Part shown: positions 35,537 to 44,616 of the stretch, piece by piece
How the letters are laid out: each line of letters opens with the position of its first letter
How positions within the stretch are numbered: the stretch's first letter is position 1
Assembly: GCF_900176515.1 (NCBI RefSeq)
Contig: NZ_FWXV01000012.1
Location: 248,001-312,000 of the forward strand
Direction of reading: 5' to 3'
DNA length: 64,000 nt
Source: Kibdelosporangium aridum
GTDB lineage: Bacteria > Actinomycetota > Actinomycetes > Mycobacteriales > Pseudonocardiaceae
Program-made: the position numbers and the translations under genes
The notes under the pieces: model-generated
The model's database searches: none
Told to the model about the DNA's origin: nothing
The model's input: the letters and a program-made list of their open reading frames with translations, nothing else

Positions 35537-37171
35537 GTGTCAACCTCCACGAGCCAATTCCTGAGCACGGGCGAGCTGATTCCGGATGCCTTGCCGCCGC
35601 CTGGCGGACGTCCGGGGCGGTTCGGCTGGCTGCGGCGGTGGTTGTTCGCCCTTGTGGTGGTCGCGTTCCTCGCCGAGATGGCGGTCGCGATGATCACGGC
35701 GGCGGTGGAGCAGACGCCGACCATCGACGAGCCGGTTTACGTTGGCACGGCGCTGGTCTACGTGGAGCAACGCAGCCTGCGGTACAACCCGGAGCATCCC
35801 CCACTGGGAAAACTGATCATCGCGACCGGGCTGGCCTTCGCTGACGCGCGCCTGGACCCCGCCTTCGCCGGTGACCAGACGCAACTCGGCCGGCATGTGC
35901 TGTACGAGTCGGGCAACGATCCGGGACGGCTGATGTTGCTGGCGCGGTTGCCGGTGATCGTGCTGACGTTGCTGTTCGGCCTGGTCGTCTTCGCGTTCGC
36001 CCGTGATCTGGCCGGTCCCGTCGGCGGCGTGACCGCGCTGGCCCTGTACGCGTTCTCCCCCGACGTCATCGCGCACGGGTCGCTGGCCACACTCGACGTG
36101 CCGGTGGCCGGTTTCCTGCTGACATCGGTCTGGCTGCTGTGGCGGGCACGACGCCGTCCCGTCCTTTACGTTCCCCTTGCGGGACTTGCCTTCGGTGCGG
36201 CCCTGGCCACGAAGATGAGTGCCCTGGCCGCAATTCCGGTGCTACTGCTCCTGTTCGTATTGTCCGTCAAGCGCACCCGCCGCCTCAGGCTCGGTGCGGC
36301 AATGGTGCTGTTCGCGATCGCCGTGGTGTGGGCGTCCTACCTTGTCGTGGATCCGTTGCTGCGCTGGGAAACGCCACCGCACCTGTCGACAGGCGGCCTG
36401 CACTGGTTGCCCTTCCCGGAGCCGTACTGGGACGGGATGCGTGTCCAGTTCGGCTTCGAGGGCCAGGTCTGGGGCGGCTTCTTGTTCGGCCGTCACTACC
36501 TCGGTTCGCTTTGGTACTACTTGCCAGCCGCGCTGTTGGTGAAGACGCCGCTGGGCATGCTGGTGCTCTGGCTGGTCGGTGCCGTCGTGATGGTTTCCCG
36601 GCTGCGTCCGGCGGCACCGTACGTGCTCGTTCCCCCGGCCGTGCTGCTGGCCGCAGCCATGACCGGCAGCCGCGACCTCGGCGTCCGATACGCGATCTTC
36701 GTACCGATGTTCCTGGCGGTCGCGGCGGCCGGTGTGGTTGCGATACGGCGGCGCTGGGCCCGTGCCGCAGCGGCGGTTCTGGTCATCTTCGCCGCAGTCA
36801 GCTCGCTGCGGACGTTTCCGTACTACCTGCCGTACTCCAACGAGGCATTCGGCGGGCCGACAAAGACCCATCTGCACCTGCACGACTCAAACGTCGACTG
36901 GGGCCAGGACCTGGGCCGCCTGGCGGAGGTCCTGCGGCAGCGTTACCCCGGCGAGCGAATCTGGCTTGTCTACAAAGGCAGCGGCCTTCCAACCCACTAC
37001 GGCATCCACGCCGCCGATCCGCGCAAAGCACCGCCGGACCACGTGCGTGGCCTACTCGTCGTGTCGGATTCCGCGATCGCCAAGGCCGATGACCACCTAG
37101 CGGCACTGATCAAGAGCAGCACACCGATCGACGAGGTCGGCCACTCCATCACGATCTACCGCCGACCATGA
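35537..37171 (+). CDS. GT39/ArnT-like membrane glycosyltransferase
   Basis: About 544 residues with some 11-12 membrane segments. After the first span comes TPTIDEPVYVGTALVYVEQR and SLRYNPEHPPLGKLI, which has the acidic residue and the NPEHPPL motif of the dolichyl/polyprenyl-phosphate-sugar-dependent (GT-C, GT39/83) family. A C-terminal soluble part has SNVDWGQDLGRLAEVLRQRY, also typical. It should move a sugar from a lipid carrier on the outer membrane face. GTG 35537 is used because GGAAGG is 9 bp upstream. It may be a housekeeping neighbour rather than part of cluster 2. Confidence 0.8.
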   Translation: MSTSTSQFLSTGELIPDALPPPGGRPGRFGWLRRWLFALVVVAFLAEMAVAMITAAVEQTPTIDEPVYVGTALVYVEQRSLRYNPEHPPLGKLIIATGLAFADARLDPAFAGDQTQLGRHVLYESGNDPGRLMLLARLPVIVLTLLFGLVVFAFARDLAGPVGGVTALALYAFSPDVIAHGSLATLDVPVAGFLLTSVWLLWRARRRPVLYVPLAGLAFGAALATKMSALAAIPVLLLLFVLSVKRTRRLRLGAAMVLFAIAVVWASYLVVDPLLRWETPPHLSTGGLHWLPFPEPYWDGMRVQFGFEGQVWGGFLFGRHYLGSLWYYLPAALLVKTPLGMLVLWLVGAVVMVSRLRPAAPYVLVPPAVLLAAAMTGSRDLGVRYAIFVPMFLAVAAAGVVAIRRRWARAAAAVLVIFAAVSSLRTFPYYLPYSNEAFGGPTKTHLHLHDSNVDWGQDLGRLAEVLRQRYPGERIWLVYKGSGLPTHYGIHAADPRKAPPDHVRGLLVVSDSAIAKADDHLAALIKSSTPIDEVGHSITIYRRP

Positions 37172-37198
37172 CTCCAAACCCCCATAGAGAAGAGGCGA

Positions 37199-38149
37199 TC
37201 ACCACAAGCCGAGATGCAGCAGGTTGAACACGATCATGCAGGCGACGACCGTCCGGAACGCGGTGATGCCACGGCCGCGCGCGATGAGGGGGTCGCCGTT
37301 GCGCAAGAACGCGCCGTACTGCAGCAATCGGACGGCCATGAACGGGGCGAGCACCAGGAGCCACCACCACGGCAACAGGCCTGCCAGCACGGGAACGACG
37401 ACCACCAGCAGGTTGGCCGTTGTCAACGCGCCGAGGAACACCCGGTTGCCCAATGGCGAGGTCAGCACAGCCACCGTACGGCGGCCAACCGCGGCGTCAC
37501 CGCTGATGTCGTTGGTGTTGGAGTATCCGGCGATCAGCAGCTGCCCGAAGCCGAACAGCAGGGCTTCCACCAGAATCAGCGTGTTCAGCTCGCCGGTCAC
37601 GAGACCGTACGGCGCCAGCACGAACGCTGACGCCGAGTACAGCAGCACCGCTTCGCCGAGGCCGTAGTAGCTGAGCTTCAGGCCCCACGAGTACTGCACG
37701 CTCAGCACCAGCAGCAGCACCGTGACGACGATGACCCACAGCGACTCGTGCGGTGTGTACGCGATCGCGAGGGCCCACCATGCCGCGCCCCAGGCCAGGG
37801 CGAGGTAACCGAACCGGCGTGCCTGTTGCACGGTCAGCTCACCGGTGAGCAATGGCTTGCGTTTCACCGGGCGCAACGCTGTCTGGTCGGTGCCGAGGTA
37901 GTTCGCGTCGTCACTGCCGTCTTCGATACCGGTGACGTCGTCGAGCGCCATCACCGCCGACAGCACGCCGATCTCGCCGAGTGCGAAGAACAGCAGGGTC
38001 AGCAGGGTGTCGCCGGTGAGCCGGGAGGAGACTTCCAGCGCCGTCCACCCCACGATGAGGCACAGCAGGAAGTCCAGGACGAACCGGTACTTCACCAGCC
38101 GCGCGTAGGCGGACACGGCGCCGGTCACCGGCGAGACCTGCGCCGTCAT
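37199..38149 (-). CDS. UbiA-family aromatic prenyltransferase
   Basis: A 316-residue integral membrane protein with about eight spans. The two Asp-rich motifs that bind Mg2+ and prenyl diphosphate are seen as ALDDVTGIEDGSDDANY in the first half and SNTNDISGDAAVGRRTVA in the second, although the first is a variant of NDxxD. UbiA enzymes prenylate aromatic acids or quinones. ATG 38149 shares a base with the ispG stop; ribosome site GGAGGA. As the last gene of the isoprenoid operon it probably transfers the prenyl chain made by the 41170-42213 synthase to an aromatic acceptor, plausibly the phz-derived 3-hydroxyanthranilate unit. Confidence 0.8.
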   Translation of the reverse strand: MTAQVSPVTGAVSAYARLVKYRFVLDFLLCLIVGWTALEVSSRLTGDTLLTLLFFALGEIGVLSAVMALDDVTGIEDGSDDANYLGTDQTALRPVKRKPLLTGELTVQQARRFGYLALAWGAAWWALAIAYTPHESLWVIVVTVLLLVLSVQYSWGLKLSYYGLGEAVLLYSASAFVLAPYGLVTGELNTLILVEALLFGFGQLLIAGYSNTNDISGDAAVGRRTVAVLTSPLGNRVFLGALTTANLLVVVVPVLAGLLPWWWLLVLAPFMAVRLLQYGAFLRNGDPLIARGRGITAFRTVVACMIVFNLLHLGLW

Positions 38150-39297
38150 CACGATTCCTCCGTTCCCGCAAGGGCTTCGACGGCGTCGCTGCCCTCCATC
38201 TCCTCGGCGAGCCGCATCGCTTCCTCAATGAGGGTCTCGACGATCTGCGACTCCGGCACGGTCTTGACGACCTTGCCCTTGACGAAGATCTGGCCTTTGC
38301 CGTTGCCCGACGCCACCCCGAGGTCGGCTTCCCTGGCCTCGCCGGGCCCGTTGACCACGCAGCCCATCACGGCCACCCGCAGCGGCACCTTGAAGCCGTC
38401 CAGCGCCGCGGTGACCTGCTCGGCCAGCGTGTAGACGTCCACCTGCGCCCGGCCGCACGAGGGACAGGACACGATCTCCAGGCTGCGCTCCCGCAACCCG
38501 AGTGACTCGAGGATCTGGATGCCGACCTTCACCTCTTCGACCGGCGGAGCCGACAGCGACACCCGGATCGTGTCGCCGATTCCGTCGGCCAGCAGGACAC
38601 CGAAGGCCAGTGCCGACTTGATCGTGCCCTGGAAGGCCGGGCCCGCCTCGGTGACCCCGAGGTGCAGCGGGTAGTCACACCGGGCGGACAGCTTGCGGTA
38701 CGCCGCGATCATCACCAGCGGATCGTGATGCTTCACCGAGATCTTCAGGTCGGTGAACCCGTGCTCCTCGAACAGCGAGCACTCCCACAGTGCGGACTCG
38801 ACCAGCGCGTCGGCGTTCGCTTTCCCGTACTTCTCCAGCAGCCGCTGGTCAAGCGAACCCGCGTTCACCCCGATCCGGATCGGGATCCCCGCATCGGCGG
38901 CAGCCTTGGCGATCTCCCCGACCCGGTCGTCGAACTTCTTGATATTGCCGGGATTGACCCGCACCGCCGCACAGCCCGCGTCGATCGCGGCGAAGACGTA
39001 CTTCGGCTGGAAATGGATGTCCGCGATCACCGGGATCTGTGACTTCTTCGCTATCGCAGGCAAAGCCGCGGCGTCGTCGGCGCTGGGCACGGCGACCCGG
39101 ACGATCTGGCATCCGGCCGCGGTCAGCTCCGCGATCTGCTGCAGCGTCGCGTTCACGTCCGCGGTCAGCGTCGTGGTCATCGACTGCACCGACACCGGCG
39201 CGTCCCCACCGACGGGCACCGACCCGACCATGATCCGGCGAGTCCGGCGGCGCGGCGCGGTTCCGGTTCTGGTCGTCGGCATTCCGAGGACCACCAT
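38149..39297 (-). CDS. ispG: 4-hydroxy-3-methylbut-2-en-1-yl diphosphate synthase
   Basis: A 382-residue IspG (GcpE) of the MEP pathway, converting MEcPP to HMBPP. The N-terminal TIM-barrel part has VQSMTTTLTADVNATLQQIA and DIHFQPKYVF; the iron-sulphur ligands are SCPSCGR and GCVVNGPGE. ATG 39297 has AAGGAGGAAT 8 bp upstream and follows the dxs stop by 2 bp. Its presence here is probably a second copy dedicated to the cluster, since the pathway gene is otherwise chromosomal and usually not next to dxs. Confidence 0.93.
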   Translation of the reverse strand: MVVLGMPTTRTGTAPRRRTRRIMVGSVPVGGDAPVSVQSMTTTLTADVNATLQQIAELTAAGCQIVRVAVPSADDAAALPAIAKKSQIPVIADIHFQPKYVFAAIDAGCAAVRVNPGNIKKFDDRVGEIAKAAADAGIPIRIGVNAGSLDQRLLEKYGKANADALVESALWECSLFEEHGFTDLKISVKHHDPLVMIAAYRKLSARCDYPLHLGVTEAGPAFQGTIKSALAFGVLLADGIGDTIRVSLSAPPVEEVKVGIQILESLGLRERSLEIVSCPSCGRAQVDVYTLAEQVTAALDGFKVPLRVAVMGCVVNGPGEAREADLGVASGNGKGQIFVKGKVVKTVPESQIVETLIEEAMRLAEEMEGSDAVEALAGTEES

Positions 39298-39299
39298 CG

Positions 39300-41150
39300 C
39301 TATTCCTCCTTGTTGCGGTGTGCCTGCAGCAGATGCAGCAAACCCGAGTCCAGTTCGTCCAGATCGGTGCGGTCCGGCGGTGCCGCGAGGTCGGCCATCT
39401 GCTCGGTCACCGCGAGAGAGATGTCCCGCGCGGTCAGGCCGCACGCGGCGAGCACGTCCGCGCGCGAGCCGTGGCCGAGGAAGCGTCGCGGGATACCGAA
39501 CTCGCGCAACGGCGTGGTCACCCCGCTGTCACGAAGTGCTTGGGCGATAGTCGATCCAACCCCGCCGGTGCGGCTGTTGTCCTCGACCGTGATCACCATC
39601 CGGTGCCTGCGCGCGATATCCCCCAGTGCGGGCCGTACCGGTGTCACCCAGCGCGGGTCCACCACCGTGTTGCCGATTCCCTGCGCCCGCAACGCTTCCG
39701 ACACCTCGATCGCGACCGGGGCCAGCGCGCCGATGGACACCACCAGGACGTCGAGTGAGCCGACGCGGCGCAGCACGTCCACGCCGTTGAAATCGGCGAC
39801 GGCCGGGATGTCGTCGCCCGCAGGCCCCTTCGGGAACCGGACCAGGGTGGGTCCCTCCGACCACTCGACGGCCTCGGCGAGCAGTTCGGCCAGGCGGGTG
39901 CCGTCGCGCGGGGCGGCGATCCGCAAGCCAGGAACCACTTGCAGGACCGACATGTCCCACATGCCGTTGTGACTCGGGCCGTCGTCGCCGGTGATTCCCG
40001 AGCGGTCGAGTACGAAGGTCACCGGACGGCGGTGCAGCGCTACGTCCATCAGCAGCTGATCGAACGCGCGGTTGACGAACGTGGAGTAGATGGCGACGAC
40101 AGGATGGATGCCGCCCATGGACAGGCCGGCCGCCATGGTGACGGCGTGCTGCTCGGCAATGCCCACGTCGATGACGCGGTCGGGAAAGGCGCGTTGCAGC
40201 GTCAGCAGACCGGTCGGTTCCATCATCGCCGCGGTGATCGCCATGATGTCCGGCCTCGCCCGCACCAGTTTGACGATCTCCTCGCCGAAGATCTGGGTGA
40301 AGGACCGCCCTGTCGACGCTTTCAAGGGCTTGCCGGTGCGCGGGTCTATCGGTTTGATCGCGTGCCCGCGGTCGAGTTCGTTGTTCTCGGTGTGCACGAA
40401 GCCGCGGCCCTTTTCGGTACGGACGTGCACCACCACCGGCCCGCCCTGCTCGCGCGCTTGGTGCAGAACGTCCAGCAGGGCATCCAGATCGTGCCCGTCG
40501 ACCGGGCCGAGGTAGGACAGTCCGAGCTGCTCGAACACCGACTCCACCGGCCGGCCTTCCCGCAGTTCGGCGAGGTGCTCGGCCACGGCTCCGGTGGTCG
40601 GGGCGTACGAGCGCTCGTTGTCGTTCAGCACGATGATCAGCGGCCGCCGCGGTTCTCCGCCGATGTTGTTCAGCGCCTCCCAGGCCATTCCCCCGGTCAG
40701 TGCCCCGTCGCCGATGATCGCGACGACCGCCCGGTCGGTATGGCCGTGGAAGGCATTGGCCCTCGCCAGGCCGTCGGCGTAGGACAACGAGGTGGAGGCG
40801 TGCGAGTTCTCGACGAGGTCGTGCTCGGACTCGGCCGGGTTGGGGTAGCCGGAAAGGCCACCCGACTTGCGCAGCTTGTCGAAGCCGTCGAGCCGTCCGG
40901 TGAGCATCTTGTGCACGTAGGCCTGGTGTCCGGTGTCCCACAACAGCTTGTCGCGCGGGGAGTCGAACGTCCGGTGCAGCGCGATGGTCAGCTCCACGAC
41001 ACCGAGGTTCGGACCGAGGTGGCCGCCGGCGGCCGACACCCGGTCGATGAGGAACTCGCGAATCTCCCCGGCGAGTTCGGACAACTCGGCCACGGTCAGT
41101 TCGCGTAGCCGCGCGGGGCCATACATCGTGGGCAGCAGAGGCACGTTCAT
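39300..41150 (-). CDS. dxs: 1-deoxy-D-xylulose-5-phosphate synthase
   Basis: A 616-residue thiamine-diphosphate enzyme, first step of the MEP pathway. The order is correct: the N-terminal substrate/ThDP segment GGHLGPNLGVVELTIALHRT, LLWDTGHQAYVHKMLTGR, the ThDP motif GDGALTGGMAWEALNNIG, and the central RSGITGDDGPSHNGMWD. Length matches the family. ATG 41150 lies 2 bp after AAGGAG, and GTG 41153 is also possible. Within the operon it should raise the carbon flow into prenyl diphosphates. Confidence 0.93.
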   Translation of the reverse strand: MNVPLLPTMYGPARLRELTVAELSELAGEIREFLIDRVSAAGGHLGPNLGVVELTIALHRTFDSPRDKLLWDTGHQAYVHKMLTGRLDGFDKLRKSGGLSGYPNPAESEHDLVENSHASTSLSYADGLARANAFHGHTDRAVVAIIGDGALTGGMAWEALNNIGGEPRRPLIIVLNDNERSYAPTTGAVAEHLAELREGRPVESVFEQLGLSYLGPVDGHDLDALLDVLHQAREQGGPVVVHVRTEKGRGFVHTENNELDRGHAIKPIDPRTGKPLKASTGRSFTQIFGEEIVKLVRARPDIMAITAAMMEPTGLLTLQRAFPDRVIDVGIAEQHAVTMAAGLSMGGIHPVVAIYSTFVNRAFDQLLMDVALHRRPVTFVLDRSGITGDDGPSHNGMWDMSVLQVVPGLRIAAPRDGTRLAELLAEAVEWSEGPTLVRFPKGPAGDDIPAVADFNGVDVLRRVGSLDVLVVSIGALAPVAIEVSEALRAQGIGNTVVDPRWVTPVRPALGDIARRHRMVITVEDNSRTGGVGSTIAQALRDSGVTTPLREFGIPRRFLGHGSRADVLAACGLTARDISLAVTEQMADLAAPPDRTDLDELDSGLLHLLQAHRNKEE

Positions 41151-41169
41151 CACTCCTTGGGGCGCCTGG

Positions 41170-42213
41170 TCAGCGGTCCCGGTAGGCCACGGTCATCGCC
41201 ATTTCGGTCAGCTCATCGCGCCACCCGGGTTCGAGCTGGGCCGAAGCGATCGCGCCGCGGGCGTGGGCCACGAGGCGATCGATGCGGCGCTCGAGCCGGG
41301 TCGCGATGCCGATCTCCAGCAGCCGTTCACGCAGTGCGGTGACGTCCCACTCCGGTTTCGCGACCAGGTCCCGGACTCGTTGGTCCTGCCGCGCGGCGAG
41401 CGCGAGCAGCAGGGTCATCTTGTGCTGGACGAGATCCAGCCCGACGGGCTTGCCCGCCGCGGCGGTGCTGCCGAAGGCGTCGATGAGGTCGTCCCGCAGC
41501 TGAAACGCCTCGCCGAGCGCCTCGCCATAGGCCTCGAACGCGGGTTCGAGGTCGGCCCGCCCGGCGAGCGCGGCTCCGAGCAGCAGCGGACGGTGAATGC
41601 TGTAGCGGCCGGACTTGCAGATCGCGATCCACCGGGACAGCTCGGGGTCGATCACGGACTCGGCGGCCACCGCCATGTCCAGGTACTGGCCGATCTGGAC
41701 CTCGGTGAGCAACTCGCCCCAGACCCGAGCGGCCTGCGGCGGCAACGCCGCGGCGCACCGGGCCGCGTAGACGGTGGCGAGGTCACCGGCCAGGATCGCC
41801 ACGCCCTCGCCGTACCTGCGCGGCTCGCCGCGCCAGCCCTTGGCCGCGTGCTCGAGGCTGTGCCGGTTGTGCACGGTGGGGTGCCCGCGACGCAGGTCCG
41901 CCGCGTCGAGCACGTCGTCGTGGATGAGCGCGCCGGTGTGCACGAACTCGACAGCCGCCGCGCAGTCCACGATGGTCGGGTCGTCCTGGTCACCCCCCGA
42001 GGCGAGGAACCCGCTGATGCAGAACGCGGGCCGCAGTCGCTTGCCGCCCACGTCGACGAGCGCGGCGACCGCGTCCACCGGGGTCGGGCCCCGGTGATCC
42101 ACCGCGGCCCATTTCTCACGCTCGGCCGCCAGAAACCCGCTCAGCCGCGTCTCGACCCGTTCCATCAATTCGAGACGTAACTCCCGGGGGCTATCCGTCA
42201 CCATCCGATTCAT
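41170..42213 (-). CDS. trans-polyprenyl diphosphate synthase
   Basis: A 347-residue class I prenyl elongase. First Asp-rich motif: HTGALIHDDVLDAADLRRG (DDxxD); second: FQLRDDLIDAFGS (DDxxD). GGKRLRPAFC and the GDLATVYA region are as expected. Small residues (Gly, Ala) upstream of the first motif allow chain growth beyond C15, so GGPP or a longer chain is plausible, but the product length cannot be read safely. ATG 42213 with GGCAGGGAAA upstream; 26 bp after the ispH stop. Confidence 0.88.
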   Translation of the reverse strand: MNRMVTDSPRELRLELMERVETRLSGFLAAEREKWAAVDHRGPTPVDAVAALVDVGGKRLRPAFCISGFLASGGDQDDPTIVDCAAAVEFVHTGALIHDDVLDAADLRRGHPTVHNRHSLEHAAKGWRGEPRRYGEGVAILAGDLATVYAARCAAALPPQAARVWGELLTEVQIGQYLDMAVAAESVIDPELSRWIAICKSGRYSIHRPLLLGAALAGRADLEPAFEAYGEALGEAFQLRDDLIDAFGSTAAAGKPVGLDLVQHKMTLLLALAARQDQRVRDLVAKPEWDVTALRERLLEIGIATRLERRIDRLVAHARGAIASAQLEPGWRDELTEMAMTVAYRDR

Positions 42214-42239
42214 ACCGGTTTCCCTGCCTTGAAATCGCG

Positions 42240-43190
42240 TCAACCTTGTGATGTCGGACCGGTGAGCCGGGCAGGCGGCAAGAACGTGACATCCTCGTCG
42301 GCCACGTGTTCCAGTTCCACCTCGGAATACCCGAATTCGACCAGCCGGTCGAGCAGTTCTTCGACGAGAATCTCGGGAGCGCTCGCCCCCGCGGTCACCC
42401 CGACTGTGAACACGTCCTCGAGCCAGCCGGGGTCGAATTCGGTCACGTCCGGCACCAGCTGGGCGGGCGTGCCGAGCCGCCGGGACACCTCGACCATCCG
42501 GACGGAGTTGCTCGAGTTACGGGACCCCACCACGAGAATGAGGTCACTGTGCGGAACCATCGCCTTGACCGCGTCCTGCCGGTTCTGGCTGGCGTAACAG
42601 ATGTCGTCCCGGCCGGGGCCACGCAGGTCGGTGAACCGGCGCCGCAGCACCTCGACGATGTCGCGGGTCTCGTCGACCGAAAGCGTCGTCTGCGTGAGGT
42701 AGGCGACCGGTGCGTCAGCGGGCAGGTCGAGTTGCTCGGCGTCCTGCACGTTCTGGATGAGCAACGTCCGGTCAGGGGCGTGCCCCTGTGTTCCCTCGAC
42801 CTCCTCGTGCCCGTCGTGCCCGATCAGCAGCAGGATCCGGTCGTCCCTGGCGAAGCGGAGGGCCTCCTGGTGCACTTTGGACACCAGGGGGCAGGTCGCG
42901 TCGATCACGTCCAGCCGCCGCGCTTTGGCGTTCCGCCGCACCTGTGGTGAAACACCGTGCGCGGAGAACACGCAGATCGCCCCCTCGGGAACCTCGTCCT
43001 CGGAATCGACGAAGCGGGCCCCGCGGGCGGCCAGTTGCCGCACCACGTAATGGTTGTGCACGATCTCTTTCCGCACGTACACGGGCGGCCCGTACTGTTC
43101 AAGGGCGAGTTCGATGATGGAAATCGCCCGGCGCACGCCCGCGCAGAAGCTACGCGGTTCCGCGAGAAGTACCTTCTTTTTGCGTCCCAT
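42240..43190 (-). CDS. ispH: 4-hydroxy-3-methylbut-2-enyl diphosphate reductase
   Basis: A 316-residue IspH (LytB). The iron-sulphur Cys residues are SFCAGVRRAI, DATCPLVSKVH and DDICYASQNRQ; EIVHNHYVV and FSAHGVSP are the conserved substrate-binding segments, and the active-site region TQTTLSVDET is intact. It gives IPP and DMAPP from HMBPP. ATG 43190 has GGAG 4 bp upstream. It is the first gene of the minus-strand isoprenoid operon, divergent from the phz operon. Confidence 0.93.
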   Translation of the reverse strand: MGRKKKVLLAEPRSFCAGVRRAISIIELALEQYGPPVYVRKEIVHNHYVVRQLAARGARFVDSEDEVPEGAICVFSAHGVSPQVRRNAKARRLDVIDATCPLVSKVHQEALRFARDDRILLLIGHDGHEEVEGTQGHAPDRTLLIQNVQDAEQLDLPADAPVAYLTQTTLSVDETRDIVEVLRRRFTDLRGPGRDDICYASQNRQDAVKAMVPHSDLILVVGSRNSSNSVRMVEVSRRLGTPAQLVPDVTEFDPGWLEDVFTVGVTAGASAPEILVEELLDRLVEFGYSEVELEHVADEDVTFLPPARLTGPTSQG

Positions 43191-43462
43191 CTCGCTCCGC
43201 TTCTGGTTCACCGAAATAATTGAAGAACCATGGCCGATGGCATCTTGTGACTTATTCAGTTTCCGGCGCGGCCGCGACCAGGTCAACCCGGCACGATTCG
43301 GATAGCAGGAAGTAGCCACGCGCCGAAACCGGTAGAGCTATTTCTTGCCATGCGATTGTCATTTAATCCGCGTGTTCGGCATTCCTAAGGTTGAGGCGAC
43401 CGACCAATGCGGGTGGCGGTTGCCGGAGGGCCCCTCCCGCAGCGGCCCCACGGGAGGCTCTC
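43191..43462. promoter_or_regulatory. divergent promoter region between isoprenoid and phz operons
   Basis: About 270 bp between two oppositely oriented operons, so it should hold at least two promoters. It has unusually AT-rich stretches for this genome (CCGAAATAATTGAAGAACC near 43211; GATTGTCATTTAATCC near 43354). TTGCCA at 43345-43350 could pair with ATTTAAT for the plus operon. No SARP-type direct repeats as clear as those at 60397 were seen. Confidence 0.4.
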
Positions 43463-44614
43463 GTGAGAACCACCGAACAGCTACCGCACGCGGGCTCGGG
43501 CCGGCGGAGCACACCAGCTTGCGTCCGGCCGGACGGCGACGACGCGATCCCCGACGACCTTCGGGACGCTCTGTTCATCGCGTTGCCCCGCCGGGATCAG
43601 CACCGCAACGCGATGGCATACCTACGTGGCCTGCTCGGCACGCCGGGGCGCAAGACGGCCCGCAACATGGCCGCGGCTCTCGGCGGCAACGGCGTCCAGC
43701 AGAGCCTGCACCACTTCGTGTCCGGCTCGACCTGGGACTGGAGCTTGATGCGCCGAGCGCTCGCCCACCACGTGACCCGGGTGACCGCGCCGTCCGCGTG
43801 GGTGGTGCGCCCGATGACGATCCCGAAGTTCGGGGATCGGTCAGCTGGTGTGCACAGGTACTACTCCAGCGACCACGGCAGGGTGCTCAACGCGCAGCTG
43901 GCCATCGGGATATGGGCGGCATCGGCACGGTCGAGCGTGCCGCTCAACTGGCGGCTGCACCTGCCCGAATCTCAGATCACCGACTGCGTGGCCAACGCCT
44001 GCCGGGAGCTGGAGTCGGACTGGGAACTGCCCAGCCTTCCGGTCGTGGTGAACGCGCCCGACCTCGACACCGCCGGCATCGTGAGCCGGTTGCACGCGGA
44101 AGGGATGCGGTGCGTGGGCAGGATTACTGAAGGTGTCCGGCTGACGGTCGCCGACCCGCGCCTCACAGGGCTGCACGCCGGTACGGCGACCGCCGGAGCG
44201 ATCATCCGGGCCGCACGCGAATGGCGGCGGCCGGTCGTTCGCGTCGACCAGGAACGCGGGCGCCCGCATGCGAGCTGCGCCGTGTCCTCCGTCAGCGTGG
44301 GTGTCCCCGGCGACGTCGCCTTGCCCGGCAGGGAGTTGCGCCTCGTCGGTGTCTGGCAAGACGGGCAACGGGACCCGGCCGAGTTGTGGCTGACCGGCCC
44401 TGGGCCCCGCCACGCCACCGCGGTGCCGAACCTGAGCCGCTCGGCCCGCCGGGTCGACCACGACCTGACCAAGATCGCCGAACCAGTGGGTGTCCGTGAC
44501 TACTCCGGCAGGTCCCACGACGGCTGGCACCGGCACGTCACGCTCGCGTCAGCCGCACACGCCGCGGTCGTGATTCCCGGCGCGGCGCGACGGCCGATCG
44601 AGCTGGCGTCCTGA
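43463..44614 (+). CDS. catalytically degenerate IS701-like transposase
   Basis: About 383 residues related along the whole length to IS701-type DDE transposases: NMAAALGGNGVQQSLHHFVS, then PKFGDRSAGVHRYYSS, WRLHLPESQ, and GRSHDGWHRHVTLASAAHA. The first catalytic Asp (VVDD in relatives) reads VVRP, the second (VVADAG) reads VVVNAP and the Glu helix (RIEHDY) reads RVDHDL. All three DDE residues are thus changed. No inverted repeats flank it. It starts with GGGAGG 5 bp before GTG 43463 and ends 2 bp before phzC, so it is the first gene of the operon. A domesticated DNA-binding protein is likely. Confidence 0.75.
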   Translation: MRTTEQLPHAGSGRRSTPACVRPDGDDAIPDDLRDALFIALPRRDQHRNAMAYLRGLLGTPGRKTARNMAAALGGNGVQQSLHHFVSGSTWDWSLMRRALAHHVTRVTAPSAWVVRPMTIPKFGDRSAGVHRYYSSDHGRVLNAQLAIGIWAASARSSVPLNWRLHLPESQITDCVANACRELESDWELPSLPVVVNAPDLDTAGIVSRLHAEGMRCVGRITEGVRLTVADPRLTGLHAGTATAGAIIRAAREWRRPVVRVDQERGRPHASCAVSSVSVGVPGDVALPGRELRLVGVWQDGQRDPAELWLTGPGPRHATAVPNLSRSARRVDHDLTKIAEPVGVRDYSGRSHDGWHRHVTLASAAHAAVVIPGAARRPIELAS

Positions 44615-44616
44615 GC

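Noticed and set aside
43463..44614. Active insertion sequence
   Set aside because: Catalytic DDE positions are changed and I found no flanking inverted repeats or target duplication.
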